From CAYGZQ01 sp964354375 [NCBI: uncultured Planctomycetota bacterium] (lineage in GTDB: Bacteria; JAJVIF01; JAPKYR01), in assembly GCA_964354375.1 (NCBI GenBank), contig CAYGZQ010000021.1:1-20074 (forward strand): 20,074 bases of DNA. The letters run 5' to 3'. This document shows positions 12,606 through 20,074 of the stretch, piece by piece (position 1 is the first letter of the stretch; every line of letters begins with the position of its first letter). The notes beneath the pieces were generated by a model. That model searched no databases, was not told the DNA's origin, and saw only the letters and a program-made list of their open reading frames with translations. A program made the position numbers and the translations under genes.

Positions 12606-15600
12606 TCAGGGAATGTACTCGAGCACCGTGGATTGCACGTTCGCTCCGTCCTTGGACAGGACATGAATCTCGAAGTCGGTGGTGTCCACGTCCAGCGACA
12701 TCGGCACTCCGACATAAGAAGAAGTGATGTCGATCTCGTGAAAGACGACTGGATCGGCGACGTAATCCATCTCCCAGGCACCGATCGACCATGTGTTGTC
12801 GCCGTTGTCGAGAAGCGCGACGAGCCAGTTGAAGTCGCCGTTATCGCTCACCGAGTATCCGAAGTCCTTCGCGTTGGCGAACTCGATATCCACCGGGGTC
12901 GCGGTGCCGTACTCCTCGCTGTCGAGCTGATTGTCGACGAGGACAACCGTGTTGCTCGACCATTCGGTGACATGGGCCTGGGCGACGCCTATGGAATCGA
13001 GGACCCATAGTGCCGCGAGCTCCTCGGTGCCGCCGATGGTGAGGCCGGTCGCGTCGTCGACGGCAAGAGCCATGATCGCGGGATTCGTGTCGTCGACAAG
13101 GCCCTGTCCTCCGCCCTGCGTGCTCGAGTCGACCCACAGCCCTTCAATCGATGTGTTGTCATAGGGGGAATCCCAGTGGGAGATCAGAATGTTGCCCGTA
13201 TGGGTCCCCTGCGGGTTCAGCGGGCTGAAGCAATTGAGCAGGTAAGCCTGGCTCTCGCTGTCGCCGCCCGGGACGCCGCACGAGTAATCGACTGCCCACA
13301 TCCACGGAAGCACGTCCGGATCAGGAGTGCCGCCGTCTCCGAAAACGAGGAAGGTGTAGTCGCCTCCATCGAGGTTCTCGATGGCTGAGAAGACGCAGTA
13401 TGTCGGGTCGTTGAGGTTCGGCGGATTCCATGCGTCCGAGCTTGCGTGAGTGGAGAAAATCCAACTGCCGTCCAGCAGAACGTCGAACTTGTGCAGCGCG
13501 CCGACATCAATTGGATACTGCCACGTGTTGGCAGTGGTCCCGGTGTAGGAGTCGTTGTAGATGTGGAAATAATCGTCGGTCTGGTCGATTATCTGACCGC
13601 GAGACTGATCGGCCCCTGCGGAAAACACAGCGATGTCGGGCTCCTGGTCGTCCTGGAACGGTGCGGGATCTGTGAGATCGACAAGCTCCATGCCCGAAAT
13701 GGGCACCCAGCCGGTCTGCTGAGGCGTTGTGATTATGAAATCCGCGTCGCTCTCGTCGAAAATCGCACTGTCGTCCGTCCATTCGACCCTGACTCTTGCC
13801 GTGGTTATCTCAAGCTCGGGAACGGGGTCCCACGTGAACGAGCCGTCGTTCGGCGTCGAATCGACGATCGTCGTCGGCCAGGTCGACCCGGAATCCTGGG
13901 ACAGGAGCAGCTTCATGTTATCCATCGCGCCGGTCCAGCTCCAGGTGATCTCCCACGAATCGCCGCCGGTGAGGGTCTCTGCGCCATTGGGGCTGATCAG
14001 CGTGAGTGTCTTCGGCTCGGATATCGTGAACTGGCCGTTGGAGGAATCGGACACCGAAGGGCTGTCGATGCTTGACACGATTACCCTCGCGGTGGAGGTC
14101 ACGGGGCCGGGAACCGGATTCCATTCGTAGTTGCCCGTGTCGTCGGTGGCGGGCACGATCTCGATCGGCGCCGACAGGTCATCGAGCGTGTACTCGATCT
14201 TCACCTGACCGGTCAGGTTCTCTGATGTCCAGTAAATGAACTGCTGGGAGCCGATCTGCCAGTCCTCGCCGCCGTCCGGCGACGTGACCGTGATCTTCGG
14301 TATCGGCGTTGACGTGATGGTGAAGTAGTAGTCGGATTCGTCAAAGATGGTGGGGTTGTCGATGCTGGACACCCTCACAATGACCTCGTCACTCTCGATG
14401 TCCGGGATCGGGTCCCACATGAATGACCCGTCGTTCTCGGTGTTGGAGGTGATCCAAATGGGGAAACTACCTGCAACCGTGTAATCGATGCCCACGTAAT
14501 CCCCGACAGGACCGTCGCTCAGCCATGTGATCTCCTCCGAGCCGCCCGCCTGCCAGACCTCCCCTCCGTTGGGCACGAGGACCGTAATCTGGGCAGGAGG
14601 CTCGGTTTCGATTGTGAAGAAATCATCGGACGCATCGTTGACCCAGGGAAAGACGAAGCTTGAGATGAGCACTCTCACAAACGCGCTGTTTATCTCAGGG
14701 ATGGGGTCCCAGATGTAGCTCCCGTCGTTGTCGGTGGTGGACACGATGTTGATGGGAGGCCCGTCGTTAATCGTGTAGTCGATCCTGACCACGTAACCGA
14801 CATCGCCGATGCTGAGCCAGGTGATCTCCTCTGAACCGCCTCCCTTCCATATCTCGCCCCCGTTCGGGATAACAACCACTATCTGGGGCATCGGTGTGAC
14901 GGTGATTGAGAAGAACGCGTCCGACTGGTCCCAGATCGTGGGATTCTCGATGCTCGTGATGATGATGAGCACCTCGTCGCTCTCGATATTGGGGATCGGA
15001 GCCCAGAACAAGCTGCCGTCGTTTTCAGTGAATGGGGTTATGCTCACCGGTGCGCCTGAGGAGACCGAGTATTCGATCTTCACGTTGTAGCCGACAGGTC
15101 CGACACTGGTCCACTGGATTGTGGTCCAGCCTCCGGCCTGCAATTCCTCGCCGCCGTTCGGGTAAACCACCGTCAGAACCGGCTCGATGTTCTGGCTGAT
15201 TGTGAAGTAATAGTCGGACTCATCGAAGATGGTCGGTTTTTCGACGCTGGTGACCCGGATCTTGACCTGATCGCTGTCGATATCGGCGATGGGGTCCCAC
15301 ACGAAGCTGCCGTCGTTGACGGTCGATGCAATGATGGGAATCGGTGTGCCGTTGGCAATCGTGTAGTCAATTTTGACGTGCGCGCCAACATCGCCGACGC
15401 TCATCCACTTGATCTCCCCTGAGCCTAAGGCCTCCCACTCTTCGCCCCCGTTGGGGGAGTCGACGGTTATGTATTCCACCGGGGGAACATCCGAGATGGG
15501 GACACCGACAAGGGCGTACGCGGCCAGGCTTGCGCCGGTGGGGTAAGCGGGGCCGGTGATCGGCGGAGCATAAGTCGTTGGGTCGCTCGACCGGACCGTT

Positions 15601-16763
15601 ACCAGAACCTGCTGATCCTCGAGCCCGGTCGGGTGGACACCAGGAATCGTGATCGTGTAGATACCGCTGGTTTCCTGAGAACCGGGCAGAGGTGTCAGCT
15701 CAACGGACTGGATGGAATCGAAAAGGGTCGGGGACTCGACCCAGATCGATCCGATCTCCCCGCTGATACTGTCGGGGTTCGACGGTGCGCCCCAATCGAA
15801 GACCTCGATGGCGAGAATCAGGTCGCCGCCCTTGTTACTGTCGTCTACGTAGTATGCGGTCGTGCCTGTAGTGTCAACATCCAGGTGGAAGGCCTCCGGG
15901 CTGTTCGCCTCCATCGGAAAATCCTCGATCGGTTTGGGTTTCGGGGAAGTGCCGGTGGGCTGTGCCCAGCTTGCATCGATGGCATACTGGAAAAGCCAGA
16001 TGGGCTTGCCTGTGCCTGAGAGAGGGAACTGAAGACGATAGTTCCTTGTGAGTTTGGCCGGGCTGGGCGTGGTGGAGAATGTCCCGCGATTCGTCATGCT
16101 GACCGCGGGAACAACCGGGTCGCTCGAGGAAAGGGGATCGGAGTAGTATTTGTACGGGTTCAGGGTGGCCTGCGGGACGAAGGTCTTGAAGCCGAGATCT
16201 CCGGGCACGAACCCGTAGAGTCCCGGAGTGGTGAACTCCACCGCGTTCCACCATCGGCTGTATCCGTCCGCGTTTTCCAATTTGAAACCGGTGGGGGCGG
16301 GATACGCGATCGCCGCGTCGAGACTGCTGTGCAAGGTGTCTCCGGGGCCCATCACGATCCCGCGAACATCGAACCCTCTCAGGTTGGAGTTCGGGAACGG
16401 GTGCTTGATCGTGAGATCAATGTTTATCGTGCCGGCCGCGGGATTGAAATCGATAATGTTCACCGTCAGTCCGACTGGCTTGGGCGGTTGGAGCTGACTC
16501 GTCACGTTGAGATGAAACTGGGCATCCCGGAGGGTAACGAAGTCGAGCTTCCCCGACTGGGGATCGAAGGCGCCTTGCCAGAGCCCCCAGAGCCTGTGAC
16601 CGCAGTCGCAGTCCGAGGAGGCGCCGGAATCCTGGGAGAGCATGGGCGCGTTCCCGGACGGGGAAGGTGCAACGGGCGAACCGTTCGGGCCTCCCGAGCA
16701 CCCCAGGCACAGGAACGCAATCCAAAGGCCCGCGAGAATCAAGGTCAACCGTTTTATCATCAT
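12606..16763 (-). CDS. Large modular lipoprotein LP2 with six tandem Ig-like (Kre9/KNH-type) domains
   Basis: This is an uncharacterised 1385-residue envelope lipoprotein. The ATG pair at 16763/16760 follows AAGGGTG. The signal peptide (MMIKRLTLILAGLWIAFL) ends in CLGC with Cys22 as the probable lipid anchor. Residues 57-268 are module A: HRLWGLW at 56, HPFPN at 121, FDVRG at 131, NADGYSRWWNAVEF at 164, NPYKYYSD at 202, YAIDASW at 260. Residues 280-425 are module B (YYVDDSNKGGDLIL, WVESPTLF). Residues 432-1017 hold six tandem domains of 96-98 residues with the pattern SPNGGExW...GSxxIxW...NDGSxxWDP...FDESDxxF, like bacterial Kre9/KNH (Ser-Thr-rich GPI-anchored) domains. Residues 1018-1385 are Asp/Gly/Trp-rich and possibly propeller-like. 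Function is unknown; a long stalk presenting a C-terminal head is inference. Confidence 0.87.
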   Translation of the reverse strand: MMIKRLTLILAGLWIAFLCLGCSGGPNGSPVAPSPSGNAPMLSQDSGASSDCDCGHRLWGLWQGAFDPQSGKLDFVTLRDAQFHLNVTSQLQPPKPVGLTVNIIDFNPAAGTINIDLTIKHPFPNSNLRGFDVRGIVMGPGDTLHSSLDAAIAYPAPTGFKLENADGYSRWWNAVEFTTPGLYGFVPGDLGFKTFVPQATLNPYKYYSDPLSSSDPVVPAVSMTNRGTFSTTPSPAKLTRNYRLQFPLSGTGKPIWLFQYAIDASWAQPTGTSPKPKPIEDFPMEANSPEAFHLDVDTTGTTAYYVDDSNKGGDLILAIEVFDWGAPSNPDSISGEIGSIWVESPTLFDSIQSVELTPLPGSQETSGIYTITIPGVHPTGLEDQQVLVTVRSSDPTTYAPPITGPAYPTGASLAAYALVGVPISDVPPVEYITVDSPNGGEEWEALGSGEIKWMSVGDVGAHVKIDYTIANGTPIPIIASTVNDGSFVWDPIADIDSDQVKIRVTSVEKPTIFDESDYYFTISQNIEPVLTVVYPNGGEELQAGGWTTIQWTSVGPVGYNVKIEYSVSSGAPVSITPFTENDGSLFWAPIPNIESDEVLIIITSIENPTIWDQSDAFFSITVTPMPQIVVVIPNGGEIWKGGGSEEITWLSIGDVGYVVRIDYTINDGPPINIVSTTDNDGSYIWDPIPEINSAFVRVLISSFVFPWVNDASDDFFTIETEPPAQITVLVPNGGEVWQAGGSEEITWLSDGPVGDYVGIDYTVAGSFPIWITSNTENDGSFMWDPIPDIESDEVIVRVSSIDNPTIFDESDYYFTITSTPIPKITVTSPDGGEDWQIGSQQFIYWTSENLTGQVKIEYTLDDLSAPIEIVPATDDTGNYEWNPVPGPVTSTARVIVSSIDSPSVSDSSNGQFTISEPKTLTLISPNGAETLTGGDSWEITWSWTGAMDNMKLLLSQDSGSTWPTTIVDSTPNDGSFTWDPVPELEITTARVRVEWTDDSAIFDESDADFIITTPQQTGWVPISGMELVDLTDPAPFQDDQEPDIAVFSAGADQSRGQIIDQTDDYFHIYNDSYTGTTANTWQYPIDVGALHKFDVLLDGSWIFSTHASSDAWNPPNLNDPTYCVFSAIENLDGGDYTFLVFGDGGTPDPDVLPWMWAVDYSCGVPGGDSESQAYLLNCFSPLNPQGTHTGNILISHWDSPYDNTSIEGLWVDSSTQGGGQGLVDDTNPAIMALAVDDATGLTIGGTEELAALWVLDSIGVAQAHVTEWSSNTVVLVDNQLDSEEYGTATPVDIEFANAKDFGYSVSDNGDFNWLVALLDNGDNTWSIGAWEMDYVADPVVFHEIDITSSYVGVPMSLDVDTTDFEIHVLSKDGANVQSTVLEYIP
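13713..15470 (-). repeat. Six tandem protein-domain repeats inside LP2
   Basis: Units lie at 15177-15470, 14883-15176, 14589-14882, 14295-14588, 14007-14294 and 13713-14006. The first four are each exactly 98 codons (294 bp), the fifth is 96 and the sixth 98. Each begins ITV-x-x-PNGGE or a close variant. Units one to four share VGxxVxIDYT and a PxIxSDxV block; units five and six are more diverged. These are protein domains, not a CRISPR or satellite array. Confidence 0.9.
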
Positions 16764-16910
16764 AGGACACCCTTTCCGAGGCCGGTGAAGACGTCGCAGG
16801 ACCGAGCCGACAGATTCACCCAGCCAAGTTAAGATAAGGAAAAATACCTACCGGCCAGGCTTCTACCCTGGATTGGCAAATGTTATCAAAAGGGTCGGGG
16901 AAATGCAACG

Positions 16911-16939
16911 ATAGTATGATATAGCATTTGAATCCGCAA
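16911..16939 (-). promoter_or_regulatory. Candidate LP2 promoter with shared 12-mer
   Basis: TTGCGG (16934-16939) and TACTAT (16911-16916) are 17 nt apart on the minus strand. The block overlaps ATGCTATATCAT (16916-16927), identical to the LP1 promoter 12-mer, which could itself act as an extended -10 (TGCTATATC). The exact -10 is therefore uncertain. A leader of roughly 145 nt would precede the LP2 start codon. Confidence 0.4.
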
Positions 16940-17097
16940 CGCCTCGGAAAGGCGACTTAGTCGGGCTTGCGATGTCGTTCGGGACGCCTGGGTTGCTCAC
17001 CCGTGAACGCCGCGGGAAACGCCGGACTTAATCAGCCTTAATCGGATCAAAGTTCCGGATTTAGCCACGATTCCAGGTTCATCAGGTTATCGGAATA

Positions 17098-17126
17098 TTG
17101 TAGCTGAGTCGGTAATCGCCTATAAT
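17098..17126 (+). promoter_or_regulatory. Sigma-70-type promoter for LP3
   Basis: TTGTAG (17098-17103) is followed after exactly 17 nt by a perfect TATAAT (17121-17126). Transcription should start near 17133, about 28 nt before the LP3 start codon. This is the best promoter match in the window. Confidence 0.7.
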
Positions 17127-17129
17127 GTG

Positions 17130-17152
17130 CCGGACAGTATCCCCCTGTCCGG
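17130..17152 (+). promoter_or_regulatory. LP3 leader hairpin abutting the ribosome binding site
   Basis: CCGGACAG (17130-17137) pairs perfectly with CTGTCCGG (17145-17152) around a 7-nt loop. The 3' arm shares its last two G residues with the GGGAGG ribosome binding site (17151-17156), 4 nt before the ATG. The hairpin spans the predicted transcript 5' end, so the full stem exists in RNA only if transcription starts at or before 17130. Confidence 0.5.
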
Positions 17153-17160
17153 GAGGTTAT

Positions 17161-19947
17161 ATGAATATGGTTTGGCTTCGCAAAAGCGCACACCGGCCGG
17201 GCGCCACAGGAAGCGTGATGCTTCTTTCGACCTTGCTGACTCTCTGGGCCGTGACGGTCGGATGCTCCGGCCCGATCGACCTGCTGAGCCCGACGCTCGG
17301 GCCGTCGGACACAACCCTCCAGCAGTCCGGATCCGAATCGAACAGGGAGCTTTGGGGCCTCTACCTCATGACTCTGAACGAGGATCACACCGCGATCGAG
17401 GTCGAGCCGCTGAGGGGAGCGGTGATGCATCTCAATTGCCTGAGCACGGTGGAGGCGCTCAGCCCCGCTGCCGTGACTGTGGAGGACATGTACGTTCACC
17501 CGGACGGCACAATAACCGCTGCGGTGAAGCTCACTCATCCCCTTGTCGGGTTCAATGAGTTCACCGGGTTCGACGTTCGCGGAATAATGATGCTTCCGAA
17601 GGTCAACGAGTTTCCGACACTGGCGATGTCGACGCCCGGAGTCTTTGCGGGAGAGTCCGCCCTGTTGAACGCAGACGGTTATACACGCCGCTGGAATCCC
17701 ACCGAGTTCTCCGGAGGCACGAAGCCGTTCACCTACTTCGACGGGAAGCTCATACCGGCCGGGATGGGCGCGCTGTGCACGTCCACCGTGAACCCGTTCA
17801 GGACGTTCGCGACGAGCACGGACCGCAACTATTTCGCCGCCGGGGAAAGCGTCACCAGGCATTACCATGTGAGTTTTCCTCCCGGACCGGTCACGTTCGC
17901 CTACGCGATCGACGCAAGCTGGGAAAAGCACATCGTCAGCGACCTTTTCGCCACGACATTCGCTGAAGACGACTTGTACAAGAACAACTGGGTGGCAAAG
18001 AACCAGTTCGGCGGACTCAGCGATTTCTGGCAGTGCAGCTCTTTCATGAACGAGGTCAATGTCAGGGACGAGGATTGCCTGTCTTACGGCGTCACCGGCG
18101 AGGCCTCGATTCTGTACAGCCCCAAGCTGAACATCCCCAAGAACACGAGCGACGTGGTTCTGTTTCTCAACCACACCATCGCCCTGGACGAAGACAATGA
18201 GTGGGATCTGTGCACCGTGTTCCTCACTCCGGATCAAACGGTGGACACTGCGTACCAGATTGAAGCCCCCAACCATCCCTACGAATACCTGGATGATCCG
18301 ATAGAGCATTTCAACTGGTGGAACACCGACTACGATTCCGACCCGCAGTATGACGAGTTCGACCTGTCGCCCGTACTGACCGGGTTCAAGGACGCCGGCA
18401 AGGACTCGTTTTTCGTCGGGTTCGCGTTTGTGACCGGAGACGGAGACGATGAAACGGGTGGGGAGGGATGGACTCTTCACGGGGTGCGAATCAGGGATGA
18501 AAACGGCCCACCCAAGAACATCCCTGGGGATTTCCCGGCGATGGCGAATTCACTGGAGCCGTACTCCGTGCAGCTCATAGATCAGCAGGGCATGCTTGAA
18601 TGTTCGCTCGGCAAGTACGCGGGGGGGTCGACGAATCTCATTTTCGAGGTCAAGGACTGGCAGAACGGCGCGAGCGTGCAGTTTTCCGATGTGTCGGTGG
18701 AAGCGCCGGGGATATTCGAGGGGGTGGTGCATCCGTGGACCGGAAGCGGCACCCCGAGCACGTATCAGTACCAGATCGCAGTCAACAATAATCTCAAGAC
18801 TGAGCCCGGGGAATACCCCGCCCTGTTCGTCATTGAGGTGCCCGACGAGGACCCGAATTATGTGCCCGACCAGAAGGTGGCGGCGTATGCCATGTTCACG
18901 CTCAAGGTGGAGGAAGTGCTGCCGCCTTTCTGCATGGACGAGACCAGCATACATAACGAGTACGCCGGCACATACCAGCTCTTAGGGGCGAATCCGACCC
19001 AACATCTGGACTGTTCGTTCATGCCGATAGTCACAGGCGGCGCAGGGGCGCTTTTGTTCGACGGAGGAATCGTCGGCGGAAACGAGCATCTCAAGGTAGC
19101 TCCGATCGACGCGGACGGTGGAGACACGACCGCGACGACGCTGTTCCAGAGGTTCGGGACGGACGCGGGTAACGCCACGATTCTGCAAACGAACGAGTAC
19201 AACGGTCATGTGCTGCTGGTGACGAACAGTGATGCGGATAATCTCCTTGTCTACAACGCGAACGGCACTCTCCTGAAAGGTCCGTACGATCTCGGCTACG
19301 GCGAGAACAGCATCAACGAGCCTGTTTGTCTCGCCACCGATCCCTCGAACGGGGACATATGGTTCGTGGGCGACAAGGGAGACCAGGGGATACATCTCGA
19401 ACGATGGGCGTATGTTCAGCAGGGCACCACGTTCGAGTACATGGCCGACCCGGCTGCAACACTGGATTTGTCCACTTACCTCGGGGCTGCATCCGAGCCC
19501 CTGGGTATTGCCATCAACGGCTACTATCATCAGCTGTACCTCTTCCATACGAGATTTTTCGGGTCGGTCGACGTCTTCGACATCTCGCAGAAGCCGCCGG
19601 TCCACGACGAAATCTGGTCACGGTCGGATATCTTCGGATCGGCGCTCGCGCCCACGACCGTGCCCGGCCTGAGAAGGGTTATCGGCGGAGACATCCTGAT
19701 CGACCATGCCGACGGGGAACAAGCCGCACAGTGCCGCATCCTCCTTTTCGCCAACCTCTCGAGCGGCGTCGGCTGGCTCTATAAGCTTGATGTCTGGTGC
19801 CAGACGCTCGGCTCGGCGACACTCGGCAGCGGGTACTCGTGCATGGCGCTAAATAATCTTCCCGACCCGGCGGACCGATCCCTGGTGCTCTTCCCGCTCC
19901 TGGGGTCAAAGGCATATGCACTCTTCCTCCCGCCCGAAGGCTGGTAA
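17161..19947 (+). CDS. Modular lipoprotein LP3 with inserted jelly-roll-like domain and propeller-like C-terminus
   Basis: This is an uncharacterised 928-residue lipoprotein, paralogous to LP1 and LP2. I chose ATG 17161, just after GGGAGG; ATG 17167 is also possible, while an in-frame ATG at 17125 lies inside the -10 element. A long basic n-region leads to a hydrophobic segment ending TVGC, with Cys35 as the likely lipid anchor. Module A runs from ELWGLY (63) through HPLVGF, FDVRG (137-141), NADGYTRRWNPTEF (170-183) and YAIDASW (248-254). Residues 258-450 are an insertion absent from LP1 and LP2. It ends GEGWTLHGVRIRD, as in MAM or immune-inhibitor-type jelly rolls. Module B follows (455-585, SVEAPGIF), then a C-terminal region with propeller-like repeats (LATDPSNGDIWFV). 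Function is unknown. A strong terminator follows. Confidence 0.87.
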   Translation: MNMVWLRKSAHRPGATGSVMLLSTLLTLWAVTVGCSGPIDLLSPTLGPSDTTLQQSGSESNRELWGLYLMTLNEDHTAIEVEPLRGAVMHLNCLSTVEALSPAAVTVEDMYVHPDGTITAAVKLTHPLVGFNEFTGFDVRGIMMLPKVNEFPTLAMSTPGVFAGESALLNADGYTRRWNPTEFSGGTKPFTYFDGKLIPAGMGALCTSTVNPFRTFATSTDRNYFAAGESVTRHYHVSFPPGPVTFAYAIDASWEKHIVSDLFATTFAEDDLYKNNWVAKNQFGGLSDFWQCSSFMNEVNVRDEDCLSYGVTGEASILYSPKLNIPKNTSDVVLFLNHTIALDEDNEWDLCTVFLTPDQTVDTAYQIEAPNHPYEYLDDPIEHFNWWNTDYDSDPQYDEFDLSPVLTGFKDAGKDSFFVGFAFVTGDGDDETGGEGWTLHGVRIRDENGPPKNIPGDFPAMANSLEPYSVQLIDQQGMLECSLGKYAGGSTNLIFEVKDWQNGASVQFSDVSVEAPGIFEGVVHPWTGSGTPSTYQYQIAVNNNLKTEPGEYPALFVIEVPDEDPNYVPDQKVAAYAMFTLKVEEVLPPFCMDETSIHNEYAGTYQLLGANPTQHLDCSFMPIVTGGAGALLFDGGIVGGNEHLKVAPIDADGGDTTATTLFQRFGTDAGNATILQTNEYNGHVLLVTNSDADNLLVYNANGTLLKGPYDLGYGENSINEPVCLATDPSNGDIWFVGDKGDQGIHLERWAYVQQGTTFEYMADPAATLDLSTYLGAASEPLGIAINGYYHQLYLFHTRFFGSVDVFDISQKPPVHDEIWSRSDIFGSALAPTTVPGLRRVIGGDILIDHADGEQAAQCRILLFANLSSGVGWLYKLDVWCQTLGSATLGSGYSCMALNNLPDPADRSLVLFPLLGSKAYALFLPPEGW
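17932..18510 (+). other. Region of LP3 encoding a domain inserted between modules A and B
   Basis: In LP1 and LP2, module A passes to module B through a short Pro-rich linker after the ASW-like motif. In LP3 about 193 residues intervene. The insert has the order NNWVAKNQFGG, DFWQCSS, LYSPKLNIP, VVLFLNHTIALDEDNEWDLC, FDLSPVL, then GWTLHGVRI. That series of SP-L, F-x-H, DLS and GW...V-I motifs is typical of secreted jelly-roll modules seen in metalloprotease-associated and MAM-like domains. The assignment is inference from pattern, not from a search. Confidence 0.55.
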
Positions 19948-19971
19948 GAGTGATCTCACCTTAGAAAATAA

Positions 19972-19995
19972 CCCCCGCACGTCGGGGGGTTTTTT
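19972..19995 (+). terminator. Intrinsic terminator of LP3
   Basis: CCCCCG (19972-19977) pairs with CGGGGG (19983-19988) around a 5-nt loop and is followed by G and six T residues (19990-19995). It lies 24 nt after the LP3 stop. The A-rich stretch on the 5' side could also allow termination from the opposite direction. Confidence 0.88.
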
Positions 19996-20021
19996 GTCGA
20001 TGCGATTGATCACGGAGCATT

Positions 20022-20070
20022 TCCGGTAGCTGCTATCTCAGGCGTCCTCGCCTGAGTAGCTGCTACCGGA
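20022..20070. repeat. Palindromic intergenic repeat at window end
   Basis: Arms 20022-20044 and 20049-20070 pair along about 20 bp with one T-T mismatch and one bulged T, closed by a TCCT loop. The inner stem CTCAGGCG is also found in the palindromes at the window start (CCTCAGGCG at 21-29), which suggests a related repeat family. No T-tract follows. Confidence 0.65.
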
Positions 20071-20074
20071 GGCT

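Larger units (their letters stand above)
16764..17160. other. Divergent intergenic region between LP2 and LP3
   Basis: These 397 nt separate the divergently transcribed LP2 and LP3. The half nearest LP2 is AT-richer and holds the candidate LP2 promoter; the last 65 nt hold the LP3 promoter and leader hairpin. Between them is a small GCCT/AGGC hairpin at 16941-16953. The middle (about 16955-17090) shows no gene, RNA or strong repeat. Confidence 0.7.

Noticed and set aside
13713-15470. CRISPR or DNA satellite array
   Set aside because: The 294-bp periodicity comes from repeated protein domains in one reading frame, with diverged DNA and no short identical repeats separated by spacers.
17047-18480. 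477-codon open frame on the minus strand opposite LP3
   Set aside because: It is antisense to LP3 and overlaps the LP3 promoter and start. It has no signal, ribosome binding site or domain support.

Overview
The window is GC-rich bacterial chromosomal DNA. A conserved translation/transcription operon sits in the middle, flanked by three large genes for related but unrecognised secreted lipoproteins. No rRNA, tRNA, transposase, integrase or CRISPR array was seen. The lineage cannot be fixed from this sequence. Start sites follow ordinary GGAGG-type ribosome binding sites and sigma-70-like promoters, and signal peptides end in lipobox-like cysteines. The operon order resembles the Bacillus subtilis rimP-nusA-ylxR-ylxQ-infB-ylxP-rbfA-truB-ribF cluster, but ylxQ is absent and a DHH phosphoesterase (nrnA) is added between rbfA and truB. 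The unusual lipoproteins with PKD, Kre9/KNH-like and propeller-like parts suggest an uncultured, probably metagenome-derived lineage; this is inference.

Layout. 1-254: intergenic DNA with two large palindromic repeats and a pair of overlapping hairpins. 255-2825 (minus): lipoprotein LP1, with two shared N-terminal modules, a PKD domain and a propeller-like C-terminus, under its own promoter. 2962-12068 (minus, transcribed right to left): rimP, nusA, ylxR, infB, ylxP (DUF503), rbfA, nrnA, truB, ribF. A strong extended -10 promoter and a 62-nt near-perfect palindrome lie between rimP and nusA. 12069-12398: regulatory and repeat DNA with an intrinsic terminator. 12399-12584 (minus): a 61-codon secreted small protein 21 nt downstream of LP2. 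12606-16763 (minus): lipoprotein LP2, the same two N-terminal modules followed by six tandem domains of about 98 residues and a long C-terminal region. 16764-17160: divergent promoter region. 17161-19947 (plus): lipoprotein LP3, the same modules split by an inserted jelly-roll-like domain, then a propeller-like C-terminus. It is followed by a strong terminator and another palindromic repeat.

How the genes work together. The operon products cover 30S maturation (RimP, RbfA), transcription elongation and termination (NusA), initiation (IF2), tRNA pseudouridylation (TruB), RNA-fragment turnover (NrnA) and FMN/FAD synthesis (RibF). The lipoproteins share a cassette marked by an LWG motif, [YF]DVRG, a DGY[ST]R...N..EF motif and a [YF]A[IV]xASW-like motif. 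Each joins this cassette to a different C-terminal display module. That mix-and-match design is the most novel feature here; no function can be assigned from sequence alone.
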